Shown here: positions 38,748 to 51,100 of the stretch, piece after piece | Layout: every line of letters begins with the position of its first letter | Numbering within the stretch: position 1 is the stretch's first letter | NCBI GenBank assembly: GCA_963920705.1 | Contig: OY987227.1 | Span: 14,735,602-14,799,601, forward strand | Reading direction: 5' to 3' | Source: Odiellus spinosus | Taxonomy: Eukaryota; Arthropoda; Arachnida; Opiliones; Phalangiidae | DNA: 64,000 nt | Notes under the pieces: model-generated | Database searches by the model: none | Told to the model about the DNA's origin: nothing | What the model saw: only the letters and a program-made list of their open reading frames with translations | Made by a program: the position numbers and the translations under genes

Positions 38748-41700
38748 CCACGACATATTCAAATTCTATCCAATCAATTTTTCGCGGGAAAAAGACAAAG
38801 TTCGCAAAGTGCTTCCCACCAGCTATTTAAATATATATATATTCTTAAAGCGTGGGCCTTTGCCCGAAAACTGGAACTAAACTAGAAATAAATAGGTAGG
38901 TTTTGGGCGTGGGATATTTTCTTCCCAAAACGAAAGCTCGCGCAGTTTTGAAATGGTTAAATCCCTATAGGACCAATCTGTCATATTATTTCCCCTTAAT
39001 AATAAATATCGGAGAAAGATTGGGGAGTGGAGGAGGGATTATTTTATAAATACAAAGCGTGGGAGTTTGCGCACCGTAGAACTCAACGCCTTTTGTCATA
39101 ATAATATTATTATATTATTATTAAAACACGATGAACGCCCAGTATTGATATAATTATAATTATCCGGTTTTATATCTTAATTAGACCCAGCGGTTTAAAT
39201 AAATCGGAAGCGAGTAAAAGGGAAAAAGGGACCGGGGAACCGGAAGCTTAAGGAAAAATATTAAAAAAAAACGTCGGGAAATAACGTTAACTACACTAAC
39301 GAAGTGTAGTATAGTGTGAGAGAGACACACGGCTAAAAGAGGAAGTGGGAGACATCTGCATTGTTAACTTCCGTTCATAGTTCTGACTAAAAACTCCCGG
39401 GATATAGAGGAGGGGAAAAAAAAAAAATGAAACAAAAAATGAGTTTGGACGTTGGTTTGGCCGGAATCCTAACGGTCAGAATTCTATATCTATAAATCGT
39501 CCGATATAGGGCTATATAGATAATCAACGTGGGTGGCGGATGCTCCGTTTTCTCCTTATTAGTTTCAATGAGTATATAGGAGCTGTAGTCGAAACTGAAG
39601 TGGGTGTTGTTTCCTAATCTGTTAACATCCGGCTGACTGATTCAACTTCCACCAAAGCACCAATCCAATATCGTTTCGAAGGGTCAAAAGTATTTCTTCC
39701 GCGGTTTATTTCATGTGGAATCAAATTTCAGTGTGTGAATAGCAGCCTAAGATAACTATTTATTAAAAAAATATCAGCCATGAGTATCGATATCTTGGAT
39801 CTTCTTTTCAGGAATAGTTTGCGTAACTATATAATTTAATTTCTATTCTAAGTATTATCTAGTTTTTGCTATTTTGAAAACGTTTTTTATAAGGGATTCT
39901 AATAATTGCAACATTTGGAGATCAGTCTTAGAGATTTAAGAACGTGGGTAGAAAATAAAATATTAATAAATATCATATCACAACATTCACTGGTTTAGAT
40001 TCAATAAAATTAAAGATAGGGAGAAACCTATTTCGCACCTCATCTCTTTCTTCCTACCTATCACTCTATTATCTCTAATCCAATGAACGCCGCGATAGTT
40101 ATCTTAAAGTATATAGGAAGCGTAGAAACCTTAGAGTTGTGATAAAATCTTTGACAGAAACTGACTACCAATTCTGCGAATTTCTGTCAACTATACGTAA
40201 GTGACAGTTCGAAAAGAACTCTGACTACTGTAATTTATTTTAACATCCCGTATCCCTCCGCGCTTTTATAATATACGTTGCGTGTTTACCAACCAGCGCC
40301 GATCAAAGAGAAGGGTGGAGAGGAGGGAGGAGTATTGAGAGCAAAAGGATGCCGACCGACGTTGAAAGGATGCGTTGGGATATTTTTGGGAGTAGCATTG
40401 GGATGGGGATGTATATAGAGAGCTAAGAGTTGTACACTCCGAAGGCTGCCGTATCCGGGATGTCGTCGAATCGACGCGAGCATCCGCTCTTGACGTCACG
40501 TCCGCCTCCTCGCACCACCAGCGAGTTTGGATTAATGAAAAGGAAAAACGATAGAAACGCGTGCCGGTCCAATTATTTAAAATCTGCTCTCTCTCGCTCT
40601 ATCTCTCTAGTTTCTAGTCGGTTAATCCAGCGCGCGTACATACTGCCAAGGCTTAAACCGTCATTCTGCCTGGTGGAACACCCCCGCAAATCCCTCCTCT
40701 TTCCTCTTCCTTTTCATCCCCCTGAATCTATGTCTCTTTATCCTTGGCGCTCATTTTTCTGGGTCTGTTATAGTTAAACGACTGTCGTTTTTCGATCACT
40801 TCCGAAAAATGGAAGGATTTTTTGGGACAGATGTGTTTAGTTTTACCACGTTTTTTGGTTGAAAAAACGTTAGAAATTTAGTAACTAATCAAATACACGA
40901 ATTAATGTATACGATAGCGACAACTGACAGGAAATTTCAAAATATTAAGTTTTTAATAGTGACGTTTATAGTTTGGTAAATGTTTCAAAACTTAAATTTT
41001 AATTGAATGGTGGGTATCGTGTAATTTTAGTCATATACGATGCAGTTCGCTTCAACTGTGGCGATTATCATAAGGCCGTAAGCAAGGACAGAGGGGAAGG
41101 CTCCTCTACTTTCTACCAGGTTTTAAATTGTCTAAAGTTGTATAAATAGGCCTCATTTCGACAAGTGTATCTACTACAACAATTTGGTGGGTAGCCATAT
41201 AGTAAACTTTGTCATTTAGGAAATAGGAATACGAAACATTGTCTTTCAAACGGATGTAAAATTCTTACCGATAAATCGAATAGCTTCTTCGAACCAAGAA
41301 CCAATATCCTCGGAACCAGTGTCCTGGACGGGAATACTCTTGTAGGTGAAAGTTTCTTCGAAATGGTTCGGACAAGTATCTGAAACGTTCAAGAGAGCGG
41401 TGATCCCTAATCGTTCCAAGATATCGAGACGAGACGCGTGATGAGCGTCTCCCAAAAATAAGTGGGGCAGAATTTCCACCGGAGAGTCCTAGCGTGCGAA
41501 ATTACAATTGTTAGGTTTTTTTTTACGCAATCTAGGGCATAAAGGGAGGAGGAATTTTGTTTATAGTAGGTTATTTACCTGGGGACTAGAGTATCCCGTC
41601 AATGAGCTTCCGTGCGTCCTGCCGTTGTTATTACCATTAGGGATGTAAGCGGATGTTGGGCTGAATTTGGCCCGGGGACATTGTGTCATCACGTCGTTCG

Positions 41701-44700
41701 TTGTGTCCGCGCATAGACTCGGATAATGGAAATGAAAGTCTTGATATCCTCCTATCAAAAACAAATTACAGAGACAGATAATTAGATTTGTAAATATTTT
41801 GACTATTCAATGTATAGATTAAAATAGACGTGGTTAAGCAAAACACTCTACATTCTAACTATTAACATATTCAAATACAAAGACATGGGAATAAAGAATT
41901 AGCTTCTGGTATCATCCTCGCATACCATAATTCGTCTGCTATTTGCTTTCACTGTCACACCTCTAACAAAAAAGAGAAATGTGCGTTCTAATGTTACGTT
42001 ACACGTTGCTTTAAATAAGTTCTACAAATTGTAGTAATATTAATGTTTTTAATTTAAAATTAATTATACTTCTCTTTAATGAGTTTGCAAAATAATTAAA
42101 TCTTAGGCGGATTCGTATATAGTGTAACTCAGGTGTACAAAATTATTGAACTCTTTGCACTGTCAAAGCTGAACTCAGAGTTCCTAAGAGTTCGAACTCA
42201 ATGCACTGTCAAAGCTGAACTCAGGTGTACAGCAAATTCAAGAGTGTCTAACCGCTCGGTTAGGAGTAACCTGAAATGGTTTTGCTTTTACTCAAACGCA
42301 ATCCTGCTCATTTAACGAATTTTAAAATAACCTTAAAACATATTGATTAATTCATAAGAATTTTGGAACCTAATTATCTAAATTCCCGTTAAGAACTTGC
42401 TTTGAAAATATTTTATAATTCTACGAATCTTTATTTTCATTTGTTAATATTTATATTTATTTTAATAATAGCTTTATTAGGAACTTTAGGACATTGCACT
42501 TTCTAAACTCAACCCGAAACATAAGCCCACGGTAAAGCAATTAAATGGGCTTAACGAATTAGAAAATAAAAATAAATCTGTTAATGCAGTCATCATAGAC
42601 TTCAAAGCAGATTTTCCGCTCAGAAAAAAAAAAAAAAAAAAAAAAAAAAACTTATATGTTTTCGAATTTTAACTCCCACATTTCAATCGTATTGTTAGTA
42701 TACGGTATACTTGTAGAGATTTATATAAGCTATAAATTGTGTGTTGATGCAAACGCAACCCCTCGGCTTCCTAGTGTTTCGAAACAATTGTGGTGAAAAA
42801 CAAATCCAGGAATTAAAACAACGCTCGTGATCTGTTCTAGCGAAAAAAACATATCATTGTGAAACCATTTACCATCTGCGCGTTACGTCCAAATTTTAAA
42901 TGCGTCAATGAAGTAATGATAGGGGGAAGAGCTCGGGGAAGAGATGAAAAAGTCTTTACGTTGGGGTAAAATTACCTTGTGTAACAGTAATATCATAAAA
43001 TATATCACCGAGGAGGAAGACATTTGAGAACAGAGGTGTACAACAACTCATTTATACAACATCATTATTTATAGTCCTTCTATAAGGAGGTTCAGAGATA
43101 GGCGGTACCTTTCGAGCAATACCTATAATCTCCACAGCCAATCAAAATAGCTGACGACAAGTCTTCTTGCAAAATAATGAAATTTGCGAGTTATTCGACC
43201 AGGTAGACAATTGCTTATAGGGATGCCAAAGTAACCGTCACAGTCTTCATATGAGTTCACTTCAGTTCAGATTTGACAGTACAAACTCTCGTGAACTCCT
43301 AATTAAACTTTGATAGGTCAAAGAGTTGAAACATTTTGTAATACACCTGAGTTCTCAAGTGATTGCCTCCCCGTTCCGTCCTTCCATGTGCAGGCTTTAA
43401 AACCCAATTTGGTGTTATTTCAACATAAAAGAGTTTTTAAAAACTAAGGCGGGTCGAAACCACACCCACAACGGGTTCCTTGAGTTAGGGCTAAGCACTA
43501 TCGAGAGGCGACCATTACTAGTGTAAATCATGTAAAGTTAACATACCAAGAATATTAAAAACTATAATATTTACATTTAAATCAGATTATAAGAAGCTCC
43601 TCCCATCCCCAGAAGTTATACTACTTAACATATTCATGCTTAATTTCTTCATTTTTTTCCAAATTCAAAAACTAATAATCTTTGACTGCAAAGTCTTTGA
43701 GTACAAAAGTATGTGTTAAGTGTTTTTACCAATAGGAATAAATAAAATTCGTTCAAAGAGAAATTATAAGTTTTCCCGCGATTTTAAATACCCCCCTGTT
43801 CTCCCCATCTAAATTACTTTCGCTAGAGGCGCGTACCTAGGTGCGCGACCTGATCTATGAGAAAGGTGGCGGTCTAAATTCCTCACGAGAGGTTTGGCGA
43901 GTTAGATACCCAACGTTGATACTAATTTGTATCGTGAGAAAAGTGAAAGGTTCAATTTCTCTCTCATTAAAGATTTAACTACAAGACTATATCGCCGCGC
44001 GTGGTAAAATATTTTCCCGCTAAAATTTTAGCGAGTGAAACGTGAGAAAGTATTATAGTCCTATAAACATTCTATCAAGACTTTTGGCGAGGTATTTTGA
44101 AGTGTCTGGTATAAACTAACTTCCGTATAAATTTAATAATAAGCTCTGGGGCCAAATAGTAAACAGCAAACCAGCACGACTCAGCGTGGTAAAGTTTTCC
44201 CGCCAAAAACAGAATGAAGAACGTGAGAAAGTAGAAACATCGTAAGCCTTTCCGGGTTCTAAAATTTCTCACTTTTTTTACTAAACTTGTGGTTTAAAAT
44301 GTTCATTATATGCCTAGTATTTTTCCCGCCAAAACTATTCATCTGAAACATGTGAGAATTAAAATTTGGCGCGAAATGTTAAGACCTTCATAAATACCAA
44401 AAAAGAAAACACACAACCGGAAAAGAATCTTTACCGTTAAACATTATCAGTATACGTGGGAATAAACGTTGTAGATCAACAAAATTTGGCGCCAAATGTT
44501 AACCGAGCTCAGCACGTGTTTTTTGAAGGTTCTGTTGTTAAAGTTAACTTTCCCGCCAAAATATGGCGAGCCGCGTGAGAAAATACGTAAACACCCTTCC
44601 GATCGAATTGCTAACTACATTTTTAGATTTCCTGTTTCACCAAAAGTTTCCACGTTATGGTAACGTATTAGTAATCGGAATAAGGTAATATTTCCTTAGA

Positions 44701-47700
44701 ATAAAACGCCTAGGGGACCTTAAGGTAAATCGTTTTGGCAGAGCGTAAATGTTTAATACGTGACGCCAAGTTTCTTCCGTTTAAAAACTTTTGACGTTGA
44801 AGGTCTGATAGAGTATTGAGAAAAAGCTAGACTTTTTCGGGAAAAAAATAAAGTAGAAAAATCTCAATGTCGTTGCTTATACTTTTATCGTAAATAACCG
44901 GAATAGAAAAGAACTTTGACGTCAGACCATTTGGCGGGCCGCACTACCGGCTAAAACAAAAAAAGAAAAGAGATCCCGATTTCCAGAGATTTAAGAGTGA
45001 AACTATAGCGAAAGTTTCCGGCGATGAGACCACATCCCCAAGGTGACGTTAAGTTGCCTGACTATGTGTTGAGAGAGAAAGAGGAACGCTATGAACCCGT
45101 TTCTTGACGTTATTACCGAGACATTCAGTTAAATCATCACGAAAAATCGTTTACTTTTTTACATACTCCCCACGGCTTTCTTTAGTTTATGTTATATTTG
45201 AGATGAAGTGGCTAGACTGAAATATTTTAGTTCCCATCTATCTATTGATATTGTTAATTAGATGAATTTATTTACTTTATTCAACTCCTATTGAAACAAG
45301 CGATTGAATGTGTCCAAATGAGCTTTAGCGTTTAAGATGTTCCGTGGTGTTAATCATCACCGTAAAATTTGTAGACCGATTACGTAACTGATTACAGCTT
45401 TGGTAATGGTAAATACGTAACAATTTACGTAATCACTTTATTGTACAGTTAAAACTAGTACTGGCTTATCGTGTAAAAGTAAATGACGATATAGTAGTTT
45501 GTTTGTGTAATTAACTGATTTAGAACTTAAGTAATAATAAAACAAAACTTCAAAGAGATAACGAAATTTTAAAATACTACATTTGGAATAAATATTTTAT
45601 TTCGTGTCTCGTCAATTAACGCAAACATTTTTGCCACATCTTCAAAATTTCCCTCAAACAACTACACTGTCTTTAACTAAACATATTTCATATAGCCACT
45701 CCTGGTGATTTTTTTTTTTTATCAGGGTATGTATGTATATATGTAATGTAAGAGCTTATAGGGTGCGCGAGCTGCCGGATATCCGATAACCCTGGGGGCA
45801 TGAAAAATACTAATTTGGAGACGAAAGGGGAACGACGCCATCACGATGATGAACATTCACTTCTCTCACTTTTAACAGAACTGGCTTAAACTTAGGTTCG
45901 TGACGTATTTTTCCACCCGTTTTAGCGCGCGAGAATCAGGGCCAGAAGATCTAGAAAGAGGAAAACGGACCCAGAAAGAAGAGTTTCCGGTTCCTTATTT
46001 AGTAATATCGTAAAGAAAAAAAAATAAAGGGTTGGAAGAAAAATTTAAAAAGAAAATTTACTCTCTCGTGCGTCAATGAGATGATTATTGGGCTATAAAA
46101 CATTTCTTCTATATAATGAATTATCGCTTAAACTGTAATTGATAGTATAATGATGATAATATATTACATCATACGATAAGTTAATACGGAGTTATAAAAT
46201 TAAGTATGGTTTGTGTAAATTAACACGACCTTGAAGGTCATATATTTGATTAAATAACGAACGTTTTGTTGAATGAATGGGTATATAATGATTAAAGTCG
46301 GGATAATCTATAGTTCGATACGATAAGGAACCGGATTCCAACGTAATTGGCTTCGTAGTATTATTTTACCTAATTGTTTTTCATTATTTGGAATGCCATT
46401 ATATTATAATGAATCGTTATGGTAAAAAAAAAAAGATGTACTGTCCAATTTTCTCATGACGAAACTAAAAAGAAACTGGTTTTTAATAATTATTGATATT
46501 AACCAATTTTTCTAATGGGTCATCAGGTTTTGACTGAGTTGAATAGGTTTAAATAATTCGTACGTCCAATAGATAAGAACGAGATTTGATAAATTTTAAT
46601 TGCGACCATAGATGTGGGCAAGGATAGGACCTGGTGGGTCGACATGAAACTTGTCTGAAGGGGCGTTAAAGTCGGAACAAAACTATAGAAAACTAGTATT
46701 ATATACAGGACGCGGTGATAAGGAACTGTCCGACATCACCTTAAAACCCTACACTGTGGTTGGGAATGTGAACCGAAACTTGAGAAATTTAAAACATTAC
46801 TACATCAGAATCTTGTTAGTCGAAACTAAAGCTTATTTCTTTCAAGTCAAACGCTGGATAACGGTTAGATCATTAGGCTTAATTAAAAGTAAGACATAAG
46901 CCAAAAATAGCAGCTCTGATATTTGGCTAAGTTGCAATTCTATATATTTAATCAACGAAGTATCTCTTGAACGATAAGTGCCTAATTTTAAATAAATTTT
47001 AAGTGTTTGAATTAATTATACAAATATTTCAAAACTACATTTTATACCCTTTGAGATGTATCATAGTGTATAAACTTTTGATAACGTAAAAATACTCGTA
47101 AAGAATCTGATGTCGTGACAAGCTAAGTCTCATGATTTTGGTCAGTAGTTCCTAGAAAACCGCACCCCTTAGCCTATAAAAACGGATTTAGTGGTGCGGC
47201 ATTTGGTTTCGTATATATATTGTATATCAGGAAGCACGGGTTTCGGCACCATATTTCTTTTTTAGACGGGAAGAGCGCCGAATCTTTTGAACTTTGAACA
47301 TTGATGGAATGAAATGGGATGGGCATCGTGTATCGCGCATCAGAAGAGATGCCAAGGGGTCGACTCTCTTCGTATAGGTGTGTCACTAGGGCCCCCCCAA
47401 AAGAGATCGACTAACAGAAAAAAAAATTCTTTAGTTCGGAACTTCATATAGGCGAAGCTAATCCCCCAGGGCAATCCATTTTTAACTTATTTTTATCAAA
47501 CATCGTTTCATACGGAAATTTCTTAACTGTTGATGCTAATGCGGAATGTTTTACAATGTACAAACCCTTGTAAGCAAAAAATTGGTGAATATATTTTCTG
47601 ATATCAGGTAGAGTTTTCTGTACGCCCGAATCTAATCTCCCTCAGAACTTTATGTAACCAAATAGACATAAAAGATCTAGTTAAGGCTTGTGGGTACTAA

Positions 47701-48122
47701 CAATTCAAAGTATAACTCAGACTAAAAGAGGGAATGGTCCCCCGGTCCCCATACTATATATAACCGACTTCATATTATTTTCTAATACCAGTTAAGGAAG
47801 AATCCCCTTACTGCCCGTTCATGATTTTAAATCTAATGAAGGTATGTTAAAGAAAATGGGGGATTAGAAATGGATAAAAATGCACCCGAATGAGGCTTAA
47901 CCCTATTCAGTTTCTTATCATGGATGTACTGAACTTTGTCGAAGAAGTATTTGCAAACTAGCGAAAGGTTGAGGGGGAATGACACGCAATGTTTAACCTC
48001 ATAGGAACAAAAGTAGTTTTGCAAAACGTTTTGAATAGCAGTTAATGGCATTTTATGTTACAATTCTATTGAGTCTAACACTATCCAAAGGTAAAATGTT
48101 GCCAATACGTTTCCCTAAAAGG

Positions 48123-48153
<31 letters not shown>

Positions 48154-51100
48154 AGGGATAAAAATTTCCCCATACGTCGTCGCTCAACTTTACATAGAAA
48201 CCTAGTTTGGGTTACTTTTATCTTTTTCAATTCAAGTTTATATCATTGTTAAACCTATTTCTAACCTATTCTTAACGGTATAAAATAAACGTTGGTGTAT
48301 ATTTTATAGTAGAGTAAACTTAGACTGATAATTTATACAGGGAAATATGGGGTCCCCCATCATATTTTCAATATAAGTGTATACTATCGTTAAGCTTATT
48401 TCTAACCTAGCTTCTATAGTGTAGTAAAATAACAGTGTTACGAAAAAACGGGAGAGAACTTATCACTTCACCTATTCAAATTGTAGCTATTTCCGAAAAG
48501 ACCCATATATTTTTTTTTGGTCACAGAAGTTCATCAACAATGAACATTTTTGAGTATAGGGGTGGCCCGCTTAACATTATAAAGGAGGACAGGACGTACA
48601 CTAGGGGATGTTCTTCGTAGATCTTGTATAAGGAGATAAGAAGTTTGTGATCCAAGAATAGGTCTGTAATGGCCGAACGCATGGGGAAGCGGTAACCTAA
48701 CTTCCTTCTCATTTGTATAGCTTGGCAATAAAGGTCAAAGGTGTTGTTTCCTTAAATTAATTGTTATACTTAAAAATAGGAAGTTATCTCCTGAGAAACG
48801 CAAAAATGTGGTAGGCTAATCTGTATTCTTTACTGCATTCGTGTTTGCCCTAATATTAATAAGAAATAAACTAGTTGAAATGTTTAAATCGAAATAGAAT
48901 GGAATTTATAATAATTACAGCTAGGACTATTAATAATTGGCACTTATCTCAACAGATCTGGCCTTCATAAGCATCCTCTAATGTCAAACAGTGCCTGCAA
49001 AAGTAGGAACTAACAGACCTCGTACGTAGCTACTTTGGATAGACCAAAAGGCAGACGGCCTGCACGTGTTAGTTACTTTTACCATTGTTTGCCGTTAGCG
49101 GACACTCATGAACGCAATGTTTGTTATTCATCTTTAATCCTATAGATTCAGACTAGTTATAGCTAATTTATAATGGACATAAACTGATAAATTGAATTTA
49201 AATATAAATGGTCAAGTAATAAAAAATATTTGAATACTACGTTTTCATTAATAAGATTTATTTCTATAGCCGAGTTAAGATAATGATAGTGGGAATACTA
49301 TATGGGGGGACCTGATATTTCAGCCCAATTCTATTTTGATGAAAGGCAGGAAAACCTTCAATTTTTTTTTCAATGCTCCAAATTAATGTCAGGTAACATG
49401 AGGATTTCCAGTATAAACGTAGCGAGGAAATGTTCTGTCGATCGATCTATAGAGGAAATGTGTATTTTTTGCGCGTTGAAGAACAATTGGAAGCCGATTG
49501 CCTCTTTTGATGATCTATATATATAAGCTAGTAACGACAGGACGGATGTACGTGTATATACGTTCAATCTATTTGAACCAACGCGAACAATGATATGATA
49601 AGTGGTATAGTTTCGCAAGCTCCATAGCTGTTATAATATACCTGATATTTCTAGAATCCCTTTGACATTATCAAATTCATTGATTCTAAATTTCAAATGG
49701 GTCGAACAAATTACGGTTTGTTAAACTTATACGAAACAGTATTAATAAACCCTTGAATTTGTTCATTTCTATACGATTATCCCCACTATTACTTCATTGG
49801 TTGCGTTATCCCAAATAGGCTTGGACTTTATCGTATTGGAAATATACGTCCAGGTAGATGCTCTACTACTATACTAATAATAAAGGTCGGGAAGCCGGTG
49901 TATCCTGTAAGACCGGAATTTGATTGACTCGCCGAATGGAACAATCGTCCTATTGTTTCATTATTTTTTATTTTTAGAGAATACTAATTTTCGCTGTACC
50001 AGAATGGATTCATCAATGGTCGTCGTATCAAAAGGGGAAGGGGAAGTTTGAATATAATTGTAATGATGGAAAAAAATGCGGGTATAGTAATTATTATTCG
50101 TTACAATACGGTTCAATGAATTTCAATCTCTCTGGAATTTTCATTCATGCTTTTGCTTACGCTCGGAATACGTTTGGAGCTAAACTCCTCATCTTTGTCT
50201 TTATAACCTAGCATTGTTTAAAACAGCTTAATATTATCGTACTAGGAGGCACTTTTAATTAATATTTGTTAAGCCTAACGATGAATATCGATTTTTTTTT
50301 TTTAGTTGGCTAAGCCTAACGTTGATTATTGAATTACATTTTCAGCTTGCTAAGCCTAATATTGAATTACTTCTTCAGGTTGTTAAGCCTAACATTGAAT
50401 TTCTTCTTCAGGTTGTTAAACCTAACATTGAATTACTTCTTCAGGTTGTTAAACCTAACATTGAATTACTTCTACAGTTTATTAAGCCTAACAATGAATT
50501 ACTTCTTCGGTTTGTTAAGCCTAACATTGAATTACTCCTTCAGATAGCTAAGCCTAGCGTTGAATATTGAATTCATTTTTCAGTTTGCTAAGCCTAACGC
50601 GAAATATTGAATTATTTTTCTAATCGCTAAGCCTAACGCGAAATATTGAATTATTTTTCTAATCGCTAAGCCTAACGCGAAATATTGAATTATTTTTCTA
50701 ATCGCTAAGCCTAACGATAATAATTTAAATATGTATAGTTCAATCATAATGGCCTAAATAATAGTTTTAATATTGAATGAACGTTTAAAATTGCATTGGT
50801 ACTAAATTGTTAAGCCTAACGTTCTAAATTTTCTTTTTATCAAACTGTTTAACCATACCTTTTTCATTTTATGAGGTATAGCTAAGCCTACTTACTAAAT
50901 ATTTTTTATGAAACTGTTAGGCCTAACATTACCAATTCTTATAACATACTGCCAAGCCCAACTTTCAAATTTTATTGTTGTAACACTCTGTTATGCTTCT
51001 ATCTCTATTTATCATAAAGCATATGCAGATTCCTTGACCTAAATTGTTAGATTGAAATTTATAATGAAATTTAGAATATTGCGGTAACTATATCGCCACG

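Larger units (their letters stand above)
38316..41268 (-). other. Intron 3 of the phosphatase gene (about 2.95 kb)
   Basis: Bounded by donor GT at 41268-41267 and acceptor AG at 38317-38316. It contains a 30-odd base T tract (about 38716-38748), a copy of a dispersed repeat shared with intron 1 (38391-38525), and a GC-richer block at about 40250-40770 with a TTGACGTCACG site. Open frames in the GC-richer block on both strands resemble no known protein. Confidence 0.8.

Noticed and set aside
38682..38885. Open frames with a run of Phe
   Set aside because: Translation of the T tract in intron 3.
46651..46899. 82-residue open frame in intron 1
   Set aside because: No ATG at its start, no known family, no splice signals of note; length is within chance for this region.
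50322..50570. Open frame with 11-residue repeats (KPNIELLLQVV type)
   Set aside because: It comes from a 33-bp tandem DNA repeat that is open in two frames; the repeat later changes to 39 bp with no regard for the frame, and there is no splice or start context.
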